Origin: Asaia bogorensis
GTDB lineage: Bacteria; Pseudomonadota; Alphaproteobacteria; Acetobacterales; Acetobacteraceae
DNA length: 9,109 bases
Assembly (NCBI GenBank): GCA_945874515.1
Contig: CAMCHA010000063.1
Coordinates: forward strand, 1-9,109
Direction of reading: 5' to 3'
In this document: positions 1 through 6,802 of the stretch, one piece after another
How the letters are laid out: each line of letters begins with the position of its first letter
Position numbering within the stretch: position 1 is the stretch's first letter
The notes under the pieces: generated by a model
The model's input: only the letters and a program-made list of their open reading frames with translations
Databases searched by the model: none
What the model was told of the DNA's origin: nothing
Position numbers and translations under genes: made by a program

Positions 1-1119
1 CCGCTGCTGCGGGAATCGCTCGATGTTTCCTATATCGAACTCGGCCTGGCGCTGACCGTCTTCAATATTGTCTCTGCCTTCACCCAGGCGCCGATGGGCT
101 TTGTGGTGGACCGCATTGGCCCGCGCAAAATGTTGGCGGCAGCGCTTACTTTAGGCGGTTCGGCCTTTATCCTGCTTGGGTTGTTTCCAAGCTGGCCCAT
201 GCTGATGGTGGCCGTCGCCATGGCTGGGCTCGCCAATAGCGTCTATCACCCGGCAGATTACGCAGTGCTTGGCTCAGATATCAGTGAAGGCCGTGTAGGC
301 CGCGCCTTTTCCTTGCACACGGCTTGCGGCTTTTTGGGTGGCGCCATTGCGCCCGCCTTTATGCTCGGTGTTGCGGCGCTCGGCGGCATGTCCTCCGCGA
401 TGATTGCCGGCGGTTTGGTTGGCCCGCTGGTTGCGATACCGCTGATATTCGCCGCGCGGCGCGATGCGGCCAAACCCCGCCCCGCAACAGCCACACAGCG
501 CGCGGCGGGAGCGGGTGGCGTGCGCCGTTTGCTAACCCCGGCCGTGATGGCGATGATGGTGTTCTTCATCATGCTGGCACTTGCCAATGGCGGCATTCAC
601 AGCTTTTCCGTCGCGGCCTGGGTGGCGCAGGGCATGACCTTGGAACTCGCGAATGGGGCTTTGACGGGCTATCTTTTCGCGAGCGCGATTGGCGTTCTGA
701 TCGGCGGATATATCGCGGATTGGACCAAGCGCCATGGGCTGGTGGCGACTTTTGGTTTCATCGCCGCCGCATCCATCATGCTACTGATCGGCAACGGCGT
801 TTTCCAGGGTTATGCGCTGGTAGCAGCCATGATTTCATCCGGATTGCTGACGGGCATGATCATGCCTTCGCGCGATATGCTGGTGCGCGCCGCGGCGCCG
901 CCGGGTCAGGCGGGGGCGGTGTTCGGCATTGTCTCCACCGGCTTCAATATTGGCGGGATGGTGGGGCCGCCGCTGTTTGGCTGGCTGCTGGAAGCGGGCG
1001 AGCCACGGCTAATCTTCATCACCAGCGCAGGCTTCATGCTGCTGACAGCGGTGATGGCGATAGGGCAGGAATGGCGGCTGGCGCGGCGGCGGCGTGCGGC
1101 TATGACCGCGGCGGAATGA
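1..1119 (+). CDS. MFS transporter, Fsr/YHPAD-like, 5' end cut by window
   Basis: Inner-membrane secondary transporter of the major facilitator superfamily. The frame is open from base 1 and 372 residues are visible. A normal MFS protein has about 400, so roughly 30 N-terminal residues (the first helix) lie outside the window. The visible part holds the classic loop 2-3 motif GFVVDRIGPRK at residues 33-43, followed by alternating hydrophobic helices. There is a charged central loop near residues 152-177 and a second-half counterpart GGYIAD at about 235-240. The segments YHPAD (82-86) and GRAFSLHT (100-107), and the late PSRDMLVR stretch, resemble the fosmidomycin-resistance-like MFS branch. 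The substrate cannot be read from sequence. An internal ATG at base 94 is not the start, because it would remove the helix before motif A. The stop TGA directly abuts the stop of the convergent permease gene. Confidence 0.9.
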   Translation, partial: PLLRESLDVSYIELGLALTVFNIVSAFTQAPMGFVVDRIGPRKMLAAALTLGGSAFILLGLFPSWPMLMVAVAMAGLANSVYHPADYAVLGSDISEGRVGRAFSLHTACGFLGGAIAPAFMLGVAALGGMSSAMIAGGLVGPLVAIPLIFAARRDAAKPRPATATQRAAGAGGVRRLLTPAVMAMMVFFIMLALANGGIHSFSVAAWVAQGMTLELANGALTGYLFASAIGVLIGGYIADWTKRHGLVATFGFIAAASIMLLIGNGVFQGYALVAAMISSGLLTGMIMPSRDMLVRAAAPPGQAGAVFGIVSTGFNIGGMVGPPLFGWLLEAGEPRLIFITSAGFMLLTAVMAIGQEWRLARRRRAAMTAAE

Positions 1120-2043
1120 TCAGACTTTGAAGTAAGCGAGCAAAACCGAAAGTGTTGCTATCGAAATCAGCGTTGAAAGCAGCACCGTAGCACCCGAAGC
1201 GCCGACGCCGGTTTCATAGCGCCGCGCCAATAGAAACGCATTGGCGCCGGTGGGCAGCGCTGAGACCACCACCGCCACCGCCGTTTCCAACGGCGAAAGC
1301 CCAAGTGCAAGACAAGCGCCCCAGGCAAGCGCGGGCATTAGCGCAAGCTTTAGGAAGCTGGCAAAGCCAACCTCCGCCCGCGCACCAGCCAAAGAAAATC
1401 CCGCGAGCGATCCGCCAAGACAGAACAATGCCAGCGGCGGCCCGGCGCTGCCCAATAATTCCAAGACGCGGCGCATTGGTGCCGGGACGGGAATGCCAAG
1501 CGCTTGCCACACGAAGGCAAGGAAAACCGCCATCACAATTGGATGGCGCAGGACGCCAAGCAAAGTGGCGCGCAACACGCGCGACAGCGGCGCCTGGCTA
1601 TGCAGCCCAATCTCCGCCACCACGGTTGCGACACTCAGCAACACCATGGAATGCAGCGCCAGAATGGCAAGTAATATGGTCAGCCCCGCCTGACCGAAAG
1701 CCGCCGTGATCAAGGGAATGCCAAGCATGACCGTATTGCCGAAGCTGGCATTCAGCGCGAATAGCCCCGCTGCACCAATGCCTTGTCGCAACCTTGCGCG
1801 GCCCAGCCATAGCGCAATGCCATAAATCAGCATGGAGGCAATGAAAAACGCAAATGCTGCCGGCCCGCCACCTTCATGGCCAGAAGTGCCGCCATTGAAC
1901 AACAAGCAAGGTGAGGCGATGGAGAAGGTGAAGAAATTCAGCCCGCGAAAGCCGCCATCATCCACAAAGCGCCAGCGCGAAGCGGCATAGCCCAGCGCGA
2001 TAATGGCAAAGACCGGCAGAACAATGCCAAGAACAATGCTCAC
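1120..2043 (-). CDS. AEC-family (auxin efflux carrier-like) permease
   Basis: A 307-residue polytopic inner-membrane protein of the AEC family (PF03547), whose bacterial members export or exchange small organic acids such as malate or malonate. It begins with a hydrophobic helix (residues 2-20) and is hydrophobic throughout except for short loops. Family landmarks are FGNTVMLGIP at 101-110 (the conserved Asn-containing broken helix of the first half) and ALPTGANAF at 262-270 (the matching site of the second half). The length is usual for bacterial members. The start is GTG, and its first base pairs form a GTGA overlap with the gmk stop. No good Shine-Dalgarno lies at normal spacing, so translation is probably coupled to gmk. 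The stop abuts the MFS stop from the other strand. The substrate is unknown, and the link with gmk is positional only. Confidence 0.9.
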   Translation of the reverse strand: MSIVLGIVLPVFAIIALGYAASRWRFVDDGGFRGLNFFTFSIASPCLLFNGGTSGHEGGGPAAFAFFIASMLIYGIALWLGRARLRQGIGAAGLFALNASFGNTVMLGIPLITAAFGQAGLTILLAILALHSMVLLSVATVVAEIGLHSQAPLSRVLRATLLGVLRHPIVMAVFLAFVWQALGIPVPAPMRRVLELLGSAGPPLALFCLGGSLAGFSLAGARAEVGFASFLKLALMPALAWGACLALGLSPLETAVAVVVSALPTGANAFLLARRYETGVGASGATVLLSTLISIATLSVLLAYFKV

Positions 2044-2660
2044 GCGCCAAGCAAGCCTTTGACGAAATCCGCCATGCCGGGCTGGCGTGCACGCGTGTTG
2101 CGTGCGGCATGCAGCACGGCGCGCGCTGCCGCCACGGTTGCGGGAAAATCCTGATTGATCAGCACGTGGTCAAATTCATGCCAATGGGCGATTTCTTCCC
2201 GCGCTGCCACCATGCGCTCGGCGATTTCCGCATCACTATCCTGGCCGCGATTGCGCAAGCGCCGTTCCAATTCCGCCATGCTGGGCGGCAGCAGAAAGAT
2301 GCTCGTGATATCGGCAGGCATGCTGGCCTTCAATTGCCGATGGCCCTGCCATTCAATGTCGAACAGCACATCGCGCCCTTCGGCCAAAGCGGCTTCGACT
2401 GGCGCGCGTGGCGTGCCATAGCCGCGGCCCAGAAACATCGCGTGTTCCAGCAAATCACCGCGCGCGATCATCGCCTGATATTCTGCCATGTCATGGAAAT
2501 GATAATGCACGCCGTCTTGCTCACCAGGGCGCGCGGCGCGGGTGGTGACACTGACGGAAAGCGTCAGATCAGCCTCACTTTCCAAAAGCGCGCGCGAAAC
2601 ACTGGTCTTGCCCGCTCCCGGGGGTGCCGCAATCACCAGGCAAAGGCCGCGACGCTTCAT
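2040..2660 (-). CDS. gmk: Guanylate kinase
   Basis: Cytosolic, normally essential enzyme that phosphorylates GMP (and dGMP) to GDP with ATP, feeding GTP synthesis and (p)ppGpp pools. The protein has 206 residues, the usual length. In order: the P-loop APPGAGKTS at 12-20; the GMP-binding block SVTTRAARPGE at 37-47 continuing through D49, G50, Y53 and F55; E72 and the YGTP segment at 81-84; DIEWQG at 101-106 (usually DIDWQG); and the arginine-rich lid RLRNRGQDSD at 134-143 with R149 beyond it. The start ATG is preceded by GGAG at 2673-2670, overlapping the yicC stop region, with 9 nt spacing. It lies 6 bp after yicC and overlaps the permease start by 4 bp, so it is the middle gene of an operon. 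Pro at position 14 of the P-loop, where Ser is usual, is a mild oddity. Confidence 0.97.
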   Translation of the reverse strand: MKRRGLCLVIAAPPGAGKTSVSRALLESEADLTLSVSVTTRAARPGEQDGVHYHFHDMAEYQAMIARGDLLEHAMFLGRGYGTPRAPVEAALAEGRDVLFDIEWQGHRQLKASMPADITSIFLLPPSMAELERRLRNRGQDSDAEIAERMVAAREEIAHWHEFDHVLINQDFPATVAAARAVLHAARNTRARQPGMADFVKGLLGA

Positions 2661-2666
2661 GTGCGC

Positions 2667-3566
2667 TTACTCCACATTCGCCGCTTGTTCGCGCAGGCGT
2701 TCAATGGCGGCTTTCAGATCAAGCCCGAGCCGCGTCAGCGCCACAGTCGCAGATTTGCTGCAGAGCGTATTGGCTTCGCGCACGAATTCCTGCGTGAGAA
2801 ACTCCAACCGCCGCCCCACCGCATCGCCGGAAGCCAATAAGGCACGCGCTTCCGCGATATGGGCGTTCAGCCGATCAATCTCCTCCCGCACATCGGATTT
2901 GGCGGCAAGCAGCGCAACCTCGGCGGCCAGGCGTTCTTCCGGCACGCGGCGCTCACCTTCCAGCAGTGCCGCCAGGCTTTCCCGCAAGCGCGCCTTTTGC
3001 TGGGCTGGCTGATCCGCGGCTGCGCCGCGCGCCAGCGTGACCAGGCCAGCGATTTCATCAATCAGCACGCCCAGAATTTCCGCCAACCGCGCCCCTTCCG
3101 CAGCGCGGGACTTCGCCAAGCCTTGCAGGGCAGTAGTGAAGCCTTTGGTCACCACCGCACGGCGCGCTTCTTCAGCCGCTTCATCCAGCTCCGCGCTTTC
3201 AGCGCGCAGCACACCGGGCAGGGTAAGCAGCGCCTCGGCGCGCGGCGGCGGCGCACCTGGAATGCGCGCGGCCAGATCGAGTGCCAGGCGCAAGGCCTGT
3301 TCCAGGGCCGCGGGATCCGGAGTCAGGCGGGGGCCCGCCTTTTCCTCACGCTTGATGTTCAGCGTCGCCGAGATATTACCGCGCTTGAAGACCTTCCCTG
3401 CCGCATCGCGCAGTGCTGGTTCCACCGCGTCAAAGCCATTGGGCAGGCGCAGCCGCAAATCAAGCCCCCGCCCATTGACGCTGCGCACTTCCCACAGGAA
3501 GGAAGCGCCATCGGGCAAGGTGCCATCGGCACGGGCGAAACCGGTCATGGATGCAAGCTTGGCCAT
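2667..3566 (-). CDS. yicC: YicC family endoribonuclease
   Basis: A 299-residue member of the YicC/YloC family, whose E. coli and Bacillus members are reported to be endoribonucleases acting in RNA turnover. Visible landmarks are SMTGFAR at 6-12, the WEVRSVNGRGLDLRLRLP region at 25-42, RGNI at 62-65, the SDVREEIDRLNAHI block at 224-237, and the near-invariant C-terminal block from GRRLEFL (251) through REANT and CSKS (about 263-272). The frame stays open another 164 codons upstream, but that part lies antisense to the SDR gene and has no family similarity. The start at 3566 places SMTGFAR at the usual distance from the N-terminus. ATG at 3548 is a weaker alternative that loses this residue spacing. 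No good Shine-Dalgarno precedes 3566. It heads the yicC-gmk-permease operon. Confidence 0.95.
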   Translation of the reverse strand: MAKLASMTGFARADGTLPDGASFLWEVRSVNGRGLDLRLRLPNGFDAVEPALRDAAGKVFKRGNISATLNIKREEKAGPRLTPDPAALEQALRLALDLAARIPGAPPPRAEALLTLPGVLRAESAELDEAAEEARRAVVTKGFTTALQGLAKSRAAEGARLAEILGVLIDEIAGLVTLARGAAADQPAQQKARLRESLAALLEGERRVPEERLAAEVALLAAKSDVREEIDRLNAHIAEARALLASGDAVGRRLEFLTQEFVREANTLCSKSATVALTRLGLDLKAAIERLREQAANVE

Positions 3567-3594
3567 GCGCGGTTTTTGCCCCAGAGGAGATGTT
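3567..3594. promoter_or_regulatory. 28-bp divergent spacer of yicC and SDR genes
   Basis: This is the whole non-coding space between two divergent start codons. On the plus strand it carries AGGAG at 3585-3589, 5 nt before the SDR ATG at 3595, which fixes that start even though the SDR frame is open 186 codons further upstream. On the minus strand there is no Shine-Dalgarno at a useful distance from yicC. The spacer is too short for two complete promoters, so at least one promoter must lie inside the opposite coding sequence. This is inference from distance alone. Confidence 0.6.
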
Positions 3595-4377
3595 ATGCAA
3601 GCGCTTTGGCAAAATGTGCTGATTACCGGCGCCTCATCCGGCCTGGGCCGCGCCCTGGCAGAAGCCTGCGCCGCGCCTGGCGTGGTGCTGCATCTCTCTG
3701 GCCGCGATGCCGCCAGGCTGGAAGAGGCCGCTGCCGCCTGCCGCGCGCGTGGCGCCGAAGTGCTGCCCCGCGTTATGGATGTCTGCGATGCCGATGCCAT
3801 GGCGGGCTGGATCATGGGCGCCAGGCGGCTTGATCTGGTGATTGCCAATGCCGGCATTTCCGCCGGTACGGGCGGCACCACGGAACCCACCGCCCAAACC
3901 CGCCTGCTGTTTGAAACCAATGTCACGGGCGTTTTGAATACTGCCCTGCCTGCGCTGGAAGTGATGGCGGCGCAAACCCCCAGCGCCGATGGGCTGCGCG
4001 GGCGCATTGGCGTGGTGGCCTCCGTCGCCGCTTTCGTGGCCGCGCCGGGTGCGCCCACCTATTGCGCCACCAAATCCGCGGTGCAGCGCTGGGCGGAAGC
4101 GCTGGATGCGACAGAACGCAAACGCGGCATTCGGATGCACGCGATCTGCCCCGGCTATGTCCGCACGCCCATGACCGCGCGCAATAAATTCCCCATGCCG
4201 TTTTTGATGGATGCGGATGAAGCCGCGCGGCGCACGCTGGCGGGGATTGCGCGCGGCAAGACGCGCATCGCCTATCCCTGGCCCACCTATATGCTGGCGC
4301 GCTTCGCGGGGGCCTTGCCGATTTCCTGGCGGGCCGCGATTTTCAGCCGTCTGCCCGCCAAGGATGGGAACATTTAA
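3595..4377 (+). CDS. SDR family NAD(P)-dependent oxidoreductase
   Basis: A 260-residue classical short-chain dehydrogenase/reductase, the usual length (about 250). It is a cytosolic Rossmann enzyme oxidising or reducing an alcohol/carbonyl with NAD(P). The cofactor motif TGASSGLG is at 11-18, with S35-G36-R37 after the second strand (VLHLSGRD), where an Arg after Gly hints at NADP preference. Then come D62 of MDV, NAG at 85-87, and the catalytic tetrad N109, S143, Y156 and K160 (YCATK), followed by CPGYVRTPM at 185-193. The C-terminal 30 residues are hydrophobic and Pro/Trp-rich (around YPWPTYML and LPISW), perhaps a membrane-facing or substrate lid. The start is set by AGGAG 5 nt upstream. 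It diverges from yicC by 28 bp and converges on the zinc dehydrogenase with a 3-bp gap. The substrate cannot be assigned. Confidence 0.95.
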   Translation: MQALWQNVLITGASSGLGRALAEACAAPGVVLHLSGRDAARLEEAAAACRARGAEVLPRVMDVCDADAMAGWIMGARRLDLVIANAGISAGTGGTTEPTAQTRLLFETNVTGVLNTALPALEVMAAQTPSADGLRGRIGVVASVAAFVAAPGAPTYCATKSAVQRWAEALDATERKRGIRMHAICPGYVRTPMTARNKFPMPFLMDADEAARRTLAGIARGKTRIAYPWPTYMLARFAGALPISWRAAIFSRLPAKDGNI

Positions 4378-4380
4378 TCG

Positions 4381-5514
4381 TTAGCTATTCGGCTTCAGCA
4401 TCTGCCGCAGCACGGTACCATCGGATAGCCGGTCAAAACCTTCATTGATTTCTTCCAACTTCACCACGCCGCTTTTAAGCTTATTCACTGGCATCTTGCC
4501 GCGCCGATAAAGCGAAAGCAGGCGCGGAATGTCGCGCTCCGCAACGCAGGATCCCATATAGGAACCGCGAATGCTCTTTTCCTCCGACACCAAATTCGCA
4601 TGCAGGTAAGACACCGAAGCATTCACATTCGGCAAGCCAGCGCTGATGGTGCTGCCACCGCGTGCGGTAATGGCGATGGCAAGCTGCATGGCAGGGATGG
4701 TGCCGGCGGTTTCGATCACCGTATCCACGCCGCCATCTGTCGCATCGCGCACCGCTGCCGCGCAATCATCATTGCCGGCCAGGAAGACATCGGTGGCACC
4801 CCATTCCTTGGCCTGTTCAAGCTTCTTCGGGTTTGTATCAATCGCGATGATGCGATCCGCCCCCGATGCCACGGCGGCGAAAAGCGCATTCATGCCAACG
4901 CCGCCCAGGCCCACCACGGCAATATTCTCACCGGGCTGCAAGCGCGCGGTATTGATCACGGCGCCGGCGCCGGTCATCACCGCGCAGCCGAAGATTGCAG
5001 CGTCATCCAGCGGAATATCCTTGTCAATCTTCACCGCTGAACGGCGCGCCACCACCGCAAATTGGGCGAAAAGCGACAGGCCGCTATTATGATTGACATA
5101 GGAACCATCAAGCCGTCGGATGCGTTTGGCACCACTCACCAAGGAACCCGCCGCGCGCGCCGCATTGCCGCTGGGGCAGATATTCGGTCGGCCACGCGCG
5201 CAATAGCGACAGGTGCCGCAGGATGAAGCGAAAACCGTGATCACGTGATCACCAGGCTTCAAATCCGTGATGCCTGGCCCGCATTCACGCACAATGCCGG
5301 CACCCTCATGGCCGATCACAATCGGCAGCGGACGCGGGCGCTGATTTTCAATGGTGGAAAGATCGGAATGGCATAGCCCCGCCGCCGCGACTTCGATCAG
5401 GATTTCACCGGGGCCAGGTGGGTCGAGTTCCACTTCCTCCACCACCAGCGGGCGCGTATCCGCATAAGGGCGCGGCAGGCCCTGTTCGAAAAGAATGGCG
5501 GCTTTCATGCGCAT
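4381..5514 (-). CDS. Zinc-dependent alcohol dehydrogenase (MDR, class III-like)
   Basis: A 377-residue medium-chain dehydrogenase that oxidises alcohols (or reduces aldehydes) with NAD in the cytosol. The GroES-like catalytic domain has the catalytic zinc ligands C48, H69 (GHE, with E70) and C177 (FGCAVMTG), plus the structural zinc cluster C99, C102, C105 and C113, so both zincs should be present. The Rossmann domain has GLGGVG at 202-207 and D226 at the end of the second strand, which favours NAD over NADP. The [10 protein letters not shown] segment and overall length resemble class III / aryl-alcohol type enzymes, but I cannot tell formaldehyde, benzyl or other alcohol specificity. The start at 5514 follows a perfect AGGAGG with 9 nt spacing, and a second ATG two codons later is possible. 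It lies 30 bp after the aminotransferase gene on the same strand, so the two are probably co-transcribed. Confidence 0.95.
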   Translation of the reverse strand: MRMKAAILFEQGLPRPYADTRPLVVEEVELDPPGPGEILIEVAAAGLCHSDLSTIENQRPRPLPIVIGHEGAGIVRECGPGITDLKPGDHVITVFASSCGTCRYCARGRPNICPSGNAARAAGSLVSGAKRIRRLDGSYVNHNSGLSLFAQFAVVARRSAVKIDKDIPLDDAAIFGCAVMTGAGAVINTARLQPGENIAVVGLGGVGMNALFAAVASGADRIIAIDTNPKKLEQAKEWGATDVFLAGNDDCAAAVRDATDGGVDTVIETAGTIPAMQLAIAITARGGSTISAGLPNVNASVSYLHANLVSEEKSIRGSYMGSCVAERDIPRLLSLYRRGKMPVNKLKSGVVKLEEINEGFDRLSDGTVLRQMLKPNS

Positions 5515-5523
5515 GGGGCGCTT

Positions 5524-5529
5524 CCTCCT
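5524..5529 (-). promoter_or_regulatory. Strong Shine-Dalgarno for the zinc dehydrogenase
   Basis: The minus strand reads AGGAGG in the 30-bp gap between the aminotransferase stop and the dehydrogenase ATG. Spacing is 9 nt to the first ATG (5514) and 15 nt to the second (5508), which supports the longer protein starting MRMKAA. It is the strongest ribosome-binding site I see in the window, suggesting the dehydrogenase is translated independently of the upstream gene. Confidence 0.75.
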
Positions 5530-5544
5530 GATAATATTCTGCCG

Positions 5545-6675
5545 TCAGCTTGCACCGGCGGCACGCCATTCGGCAATCAGGGCATCGGCGGCGCGGTCCA
5601 TATCGTCGCTGCCATTATAGCCATGGAAGGAAACGCGAATGCGCCCGCGCCCATTCCAGGCGAGCACGCCGCGCTGCGCCATTCCCTCCACAATCGCAGC
5701 AGCCTTGGGGTGTTCAGCGCAAACGCTGGCCCCATGCCAGCGCGGATCGGGCGGTGTGGTAGAAGGAATATCGGCGGCGCGCAGGCGGTCCAACAGCCCC
5801 ACCGTCAGGCGCTGCACATGGGCTTCAATCGCTTCCGGTGTGAACCCATCCAGATAACGCAGCGCTGACTCCAAAACATAAAGCCCAAGATGCGATGGAT
5901 TGCCGCGCGTGAAGCGCGCAGCGCCTGGCAGTAGCGCGGGCGTTTCAGACCAATCCGGCCGCCCCATGGAGGCTATGGAATGCCACCCCGCCGTGCTCGG
6001 CACCCAGCCTGGCTGACGCGCCGGGTTCCAATAAGCGAGTGCAACACCAGTACACCCCAACATCCATTTATAGCAGGCCGAGAAGCCGAAATCCGCGATA
6101 TCTACGTGGATTGGCATCCAGCCGGCGCCTTGCGTGAAATCCACCACCAGCAAAGCGCCAACCCTATCCGCCGCTGCGCGTAGCGCCGCCAAATCATGCC
6201 GCGCCGCATTCAGGAAGGAAACCGCGCTGACGCCGATCATGCGCGTGGAGCCATCAATCGCAGCAGCAAAGCTTGCAGGGTCCGCGGCCTTGGCGAAGCG
6301 CAAAGTTACCTTGGGCTGGCGCTGCAGCGTGATTGGCGCAACGACTGATGGATATTCATCCGGGTCCACCAGCACCGTATCGCCTGCGCGCCAATCAAGA
6401 CTTTCCACCACCATGGCAACGCCCTCGGCGACCGAAGACACAAAGCCGATATCGGCGGGCGCCACATGAAACAACCGCGCCGCACGGGCGCGAGCTGCCT
6501 CCATCATGGCTTCCTGCCGATGCCGCCCAGCAGGGCCATCCGATTTGTCTGCGGCATAGTTAGCAAAGGCCGCGTCATGCTGGCAGAGAAACGGCGTCTC
6601 GCCAGCCGCGCAAACATGCGTGATGCCGGGCGCGATACGAAAATCAGCAGGATCAAATAATGGGGCGAGCTTCAT
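5545..6675 (-). CDS. Class V aminotransferase-fold PLP-dependent enzyme
   Basis: A 376-residue PLP enzyme of the class V group, which includes isopenicillin-N-epimerase-like, kynureninase-like and cysteine-desulfurase-like proteins. Visible elements are: SVAEG at 81-85 (phosphate/cofactor region), DEYPS at 106-110, VVDFTQG at 177-183 with D179 (pyridine nitrogen) and Q182, and SACYKWMLG at 199-207 with K203 as the Schiff-base lysine. The GWVPSTAGWHS stretch follows at 223-233, then FTRGNP at 255-260, and RIRVSFHGYN at 345-354 where R347 would bind a substrate carboxylate. There is no obvious catalytic-cysteine loop of a cysteine desulfurase. The start ATG follows AAGG at 7 nt spacing. It is the first gene of a pair with the zinc dehydrogenase and diverges from the flavoprotein gene. 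The reaction (transamination, epimerisation, lyase) is undetermined. Confidence 0.92.
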   Translation of the reverse strand: MKLAPLFDPADFRIAPGITHVCAAGETPFLCQHDAAFANYAADKSDGPAGRHRQEAMMEAARARAARLFHVAPADIGFVSSVAEGVAMVVESLDWRAGDTVLVDPDEYPSVVAPITLQRQPKVTLRFAKAADPASFAAAIDGSTRMIGVSAVSFLNAARHDLAALRAAADRVGALLVVDFTQGAGWMPIHVDIADFGFSACYKWMLGCTGVALAYWNPARQPGWVPSTAGWHSIASMGRPDWSETPALLPGAARFTRGNPSHLGLYVLESALRYLDGFTPEAIEAHVQRLTVGLLDRLRAADIPSTTPPDPRWHGASVCAEHPKAAAIVEGMAQRGVLAWNGRGRIRVSFHGYNGSDDMDRAADALIAEWRAAGAS

Positions 6676-6802
6676 GGCGTGACCTTAAGTGAATGGCGCA
6701 GCGGCCAAGCAGGGAAAATGTCATGCAGGGCTTCCTTCACGTGCCCCCTCATTCAAGGCCCGAACCGCGCAAGCGTCAAAACCAAGACGTGCCGCGCTGG
6801 CA
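6676..6802. promoter_or_regulatory. Divergent intergenic region, aminotransferase / flavoprotein
   Basis: A 127-bp non-coding stretch between the aminotransferase start (minus) and the preferred flavoprotein start (plus). It should hold the promoters for both directions. I see no convincing -35/-10 pair, no clear inverted repeat operator and no riboswitch-like fold. A CACGTG hexamer occurs near the middle, but that alone means little. The plus-strand frame of the flavoprotein is open through here from a GTG at 6689, and that extension looks non-coding (see that gene). Confidence 0.4.

Noticed and set aside
853..866. 14-bp perfect palindrome GGCATGATCATGCC as a possible operator.
   Set aside because: It lies deep in the MFS coding sequence, about 0.5 such palindromes are expected by chance in a window this long, and no second copy stands near a promoter.
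324..1130. A 268-codon open frame overlapping the MFS gene in another frame.
   Set aside because: The translation is Arg/Gly/His-rich with no hydrophobic pattern, while the competing frame has clear MFS motifs.
2109..2840. A 243-codon plus-strand open frame opposite gmk and the end of yicC.
   Set aside because: It is antisense to gmk with complete motifs, has no domain signal and a His/Arg-rich translation.
2859..3833. Long plus-strand open frame opposite yicC and into the SDR gene.
   Set aside because: The translation is rich in Arg/Gln/His and lacks any recognisable domain. It is a shadow frame of two well-supported genes.
3567..4058. N-terminal extension of YicC to 463 residues.
   Set aside because: It is antisense to the SDR gene, which has full catalytic motifs and a strong ribosome-binding site. 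The extension is low-complexity, and the YicC signature SMTGFAR belongs at the N-terminus.
6689..6802. GTG at 6689 as the start of the flavoprotein, giving 491 residues.
   Set aside because: The added 38 residues are polar, Ala/Lys/Arg-rich and unlike a leader or helix. There is no Shine-Dalgarno, and the region is the natural promoter space between divergent genes. The ATG at 6803 sits just before the first membrane helix.
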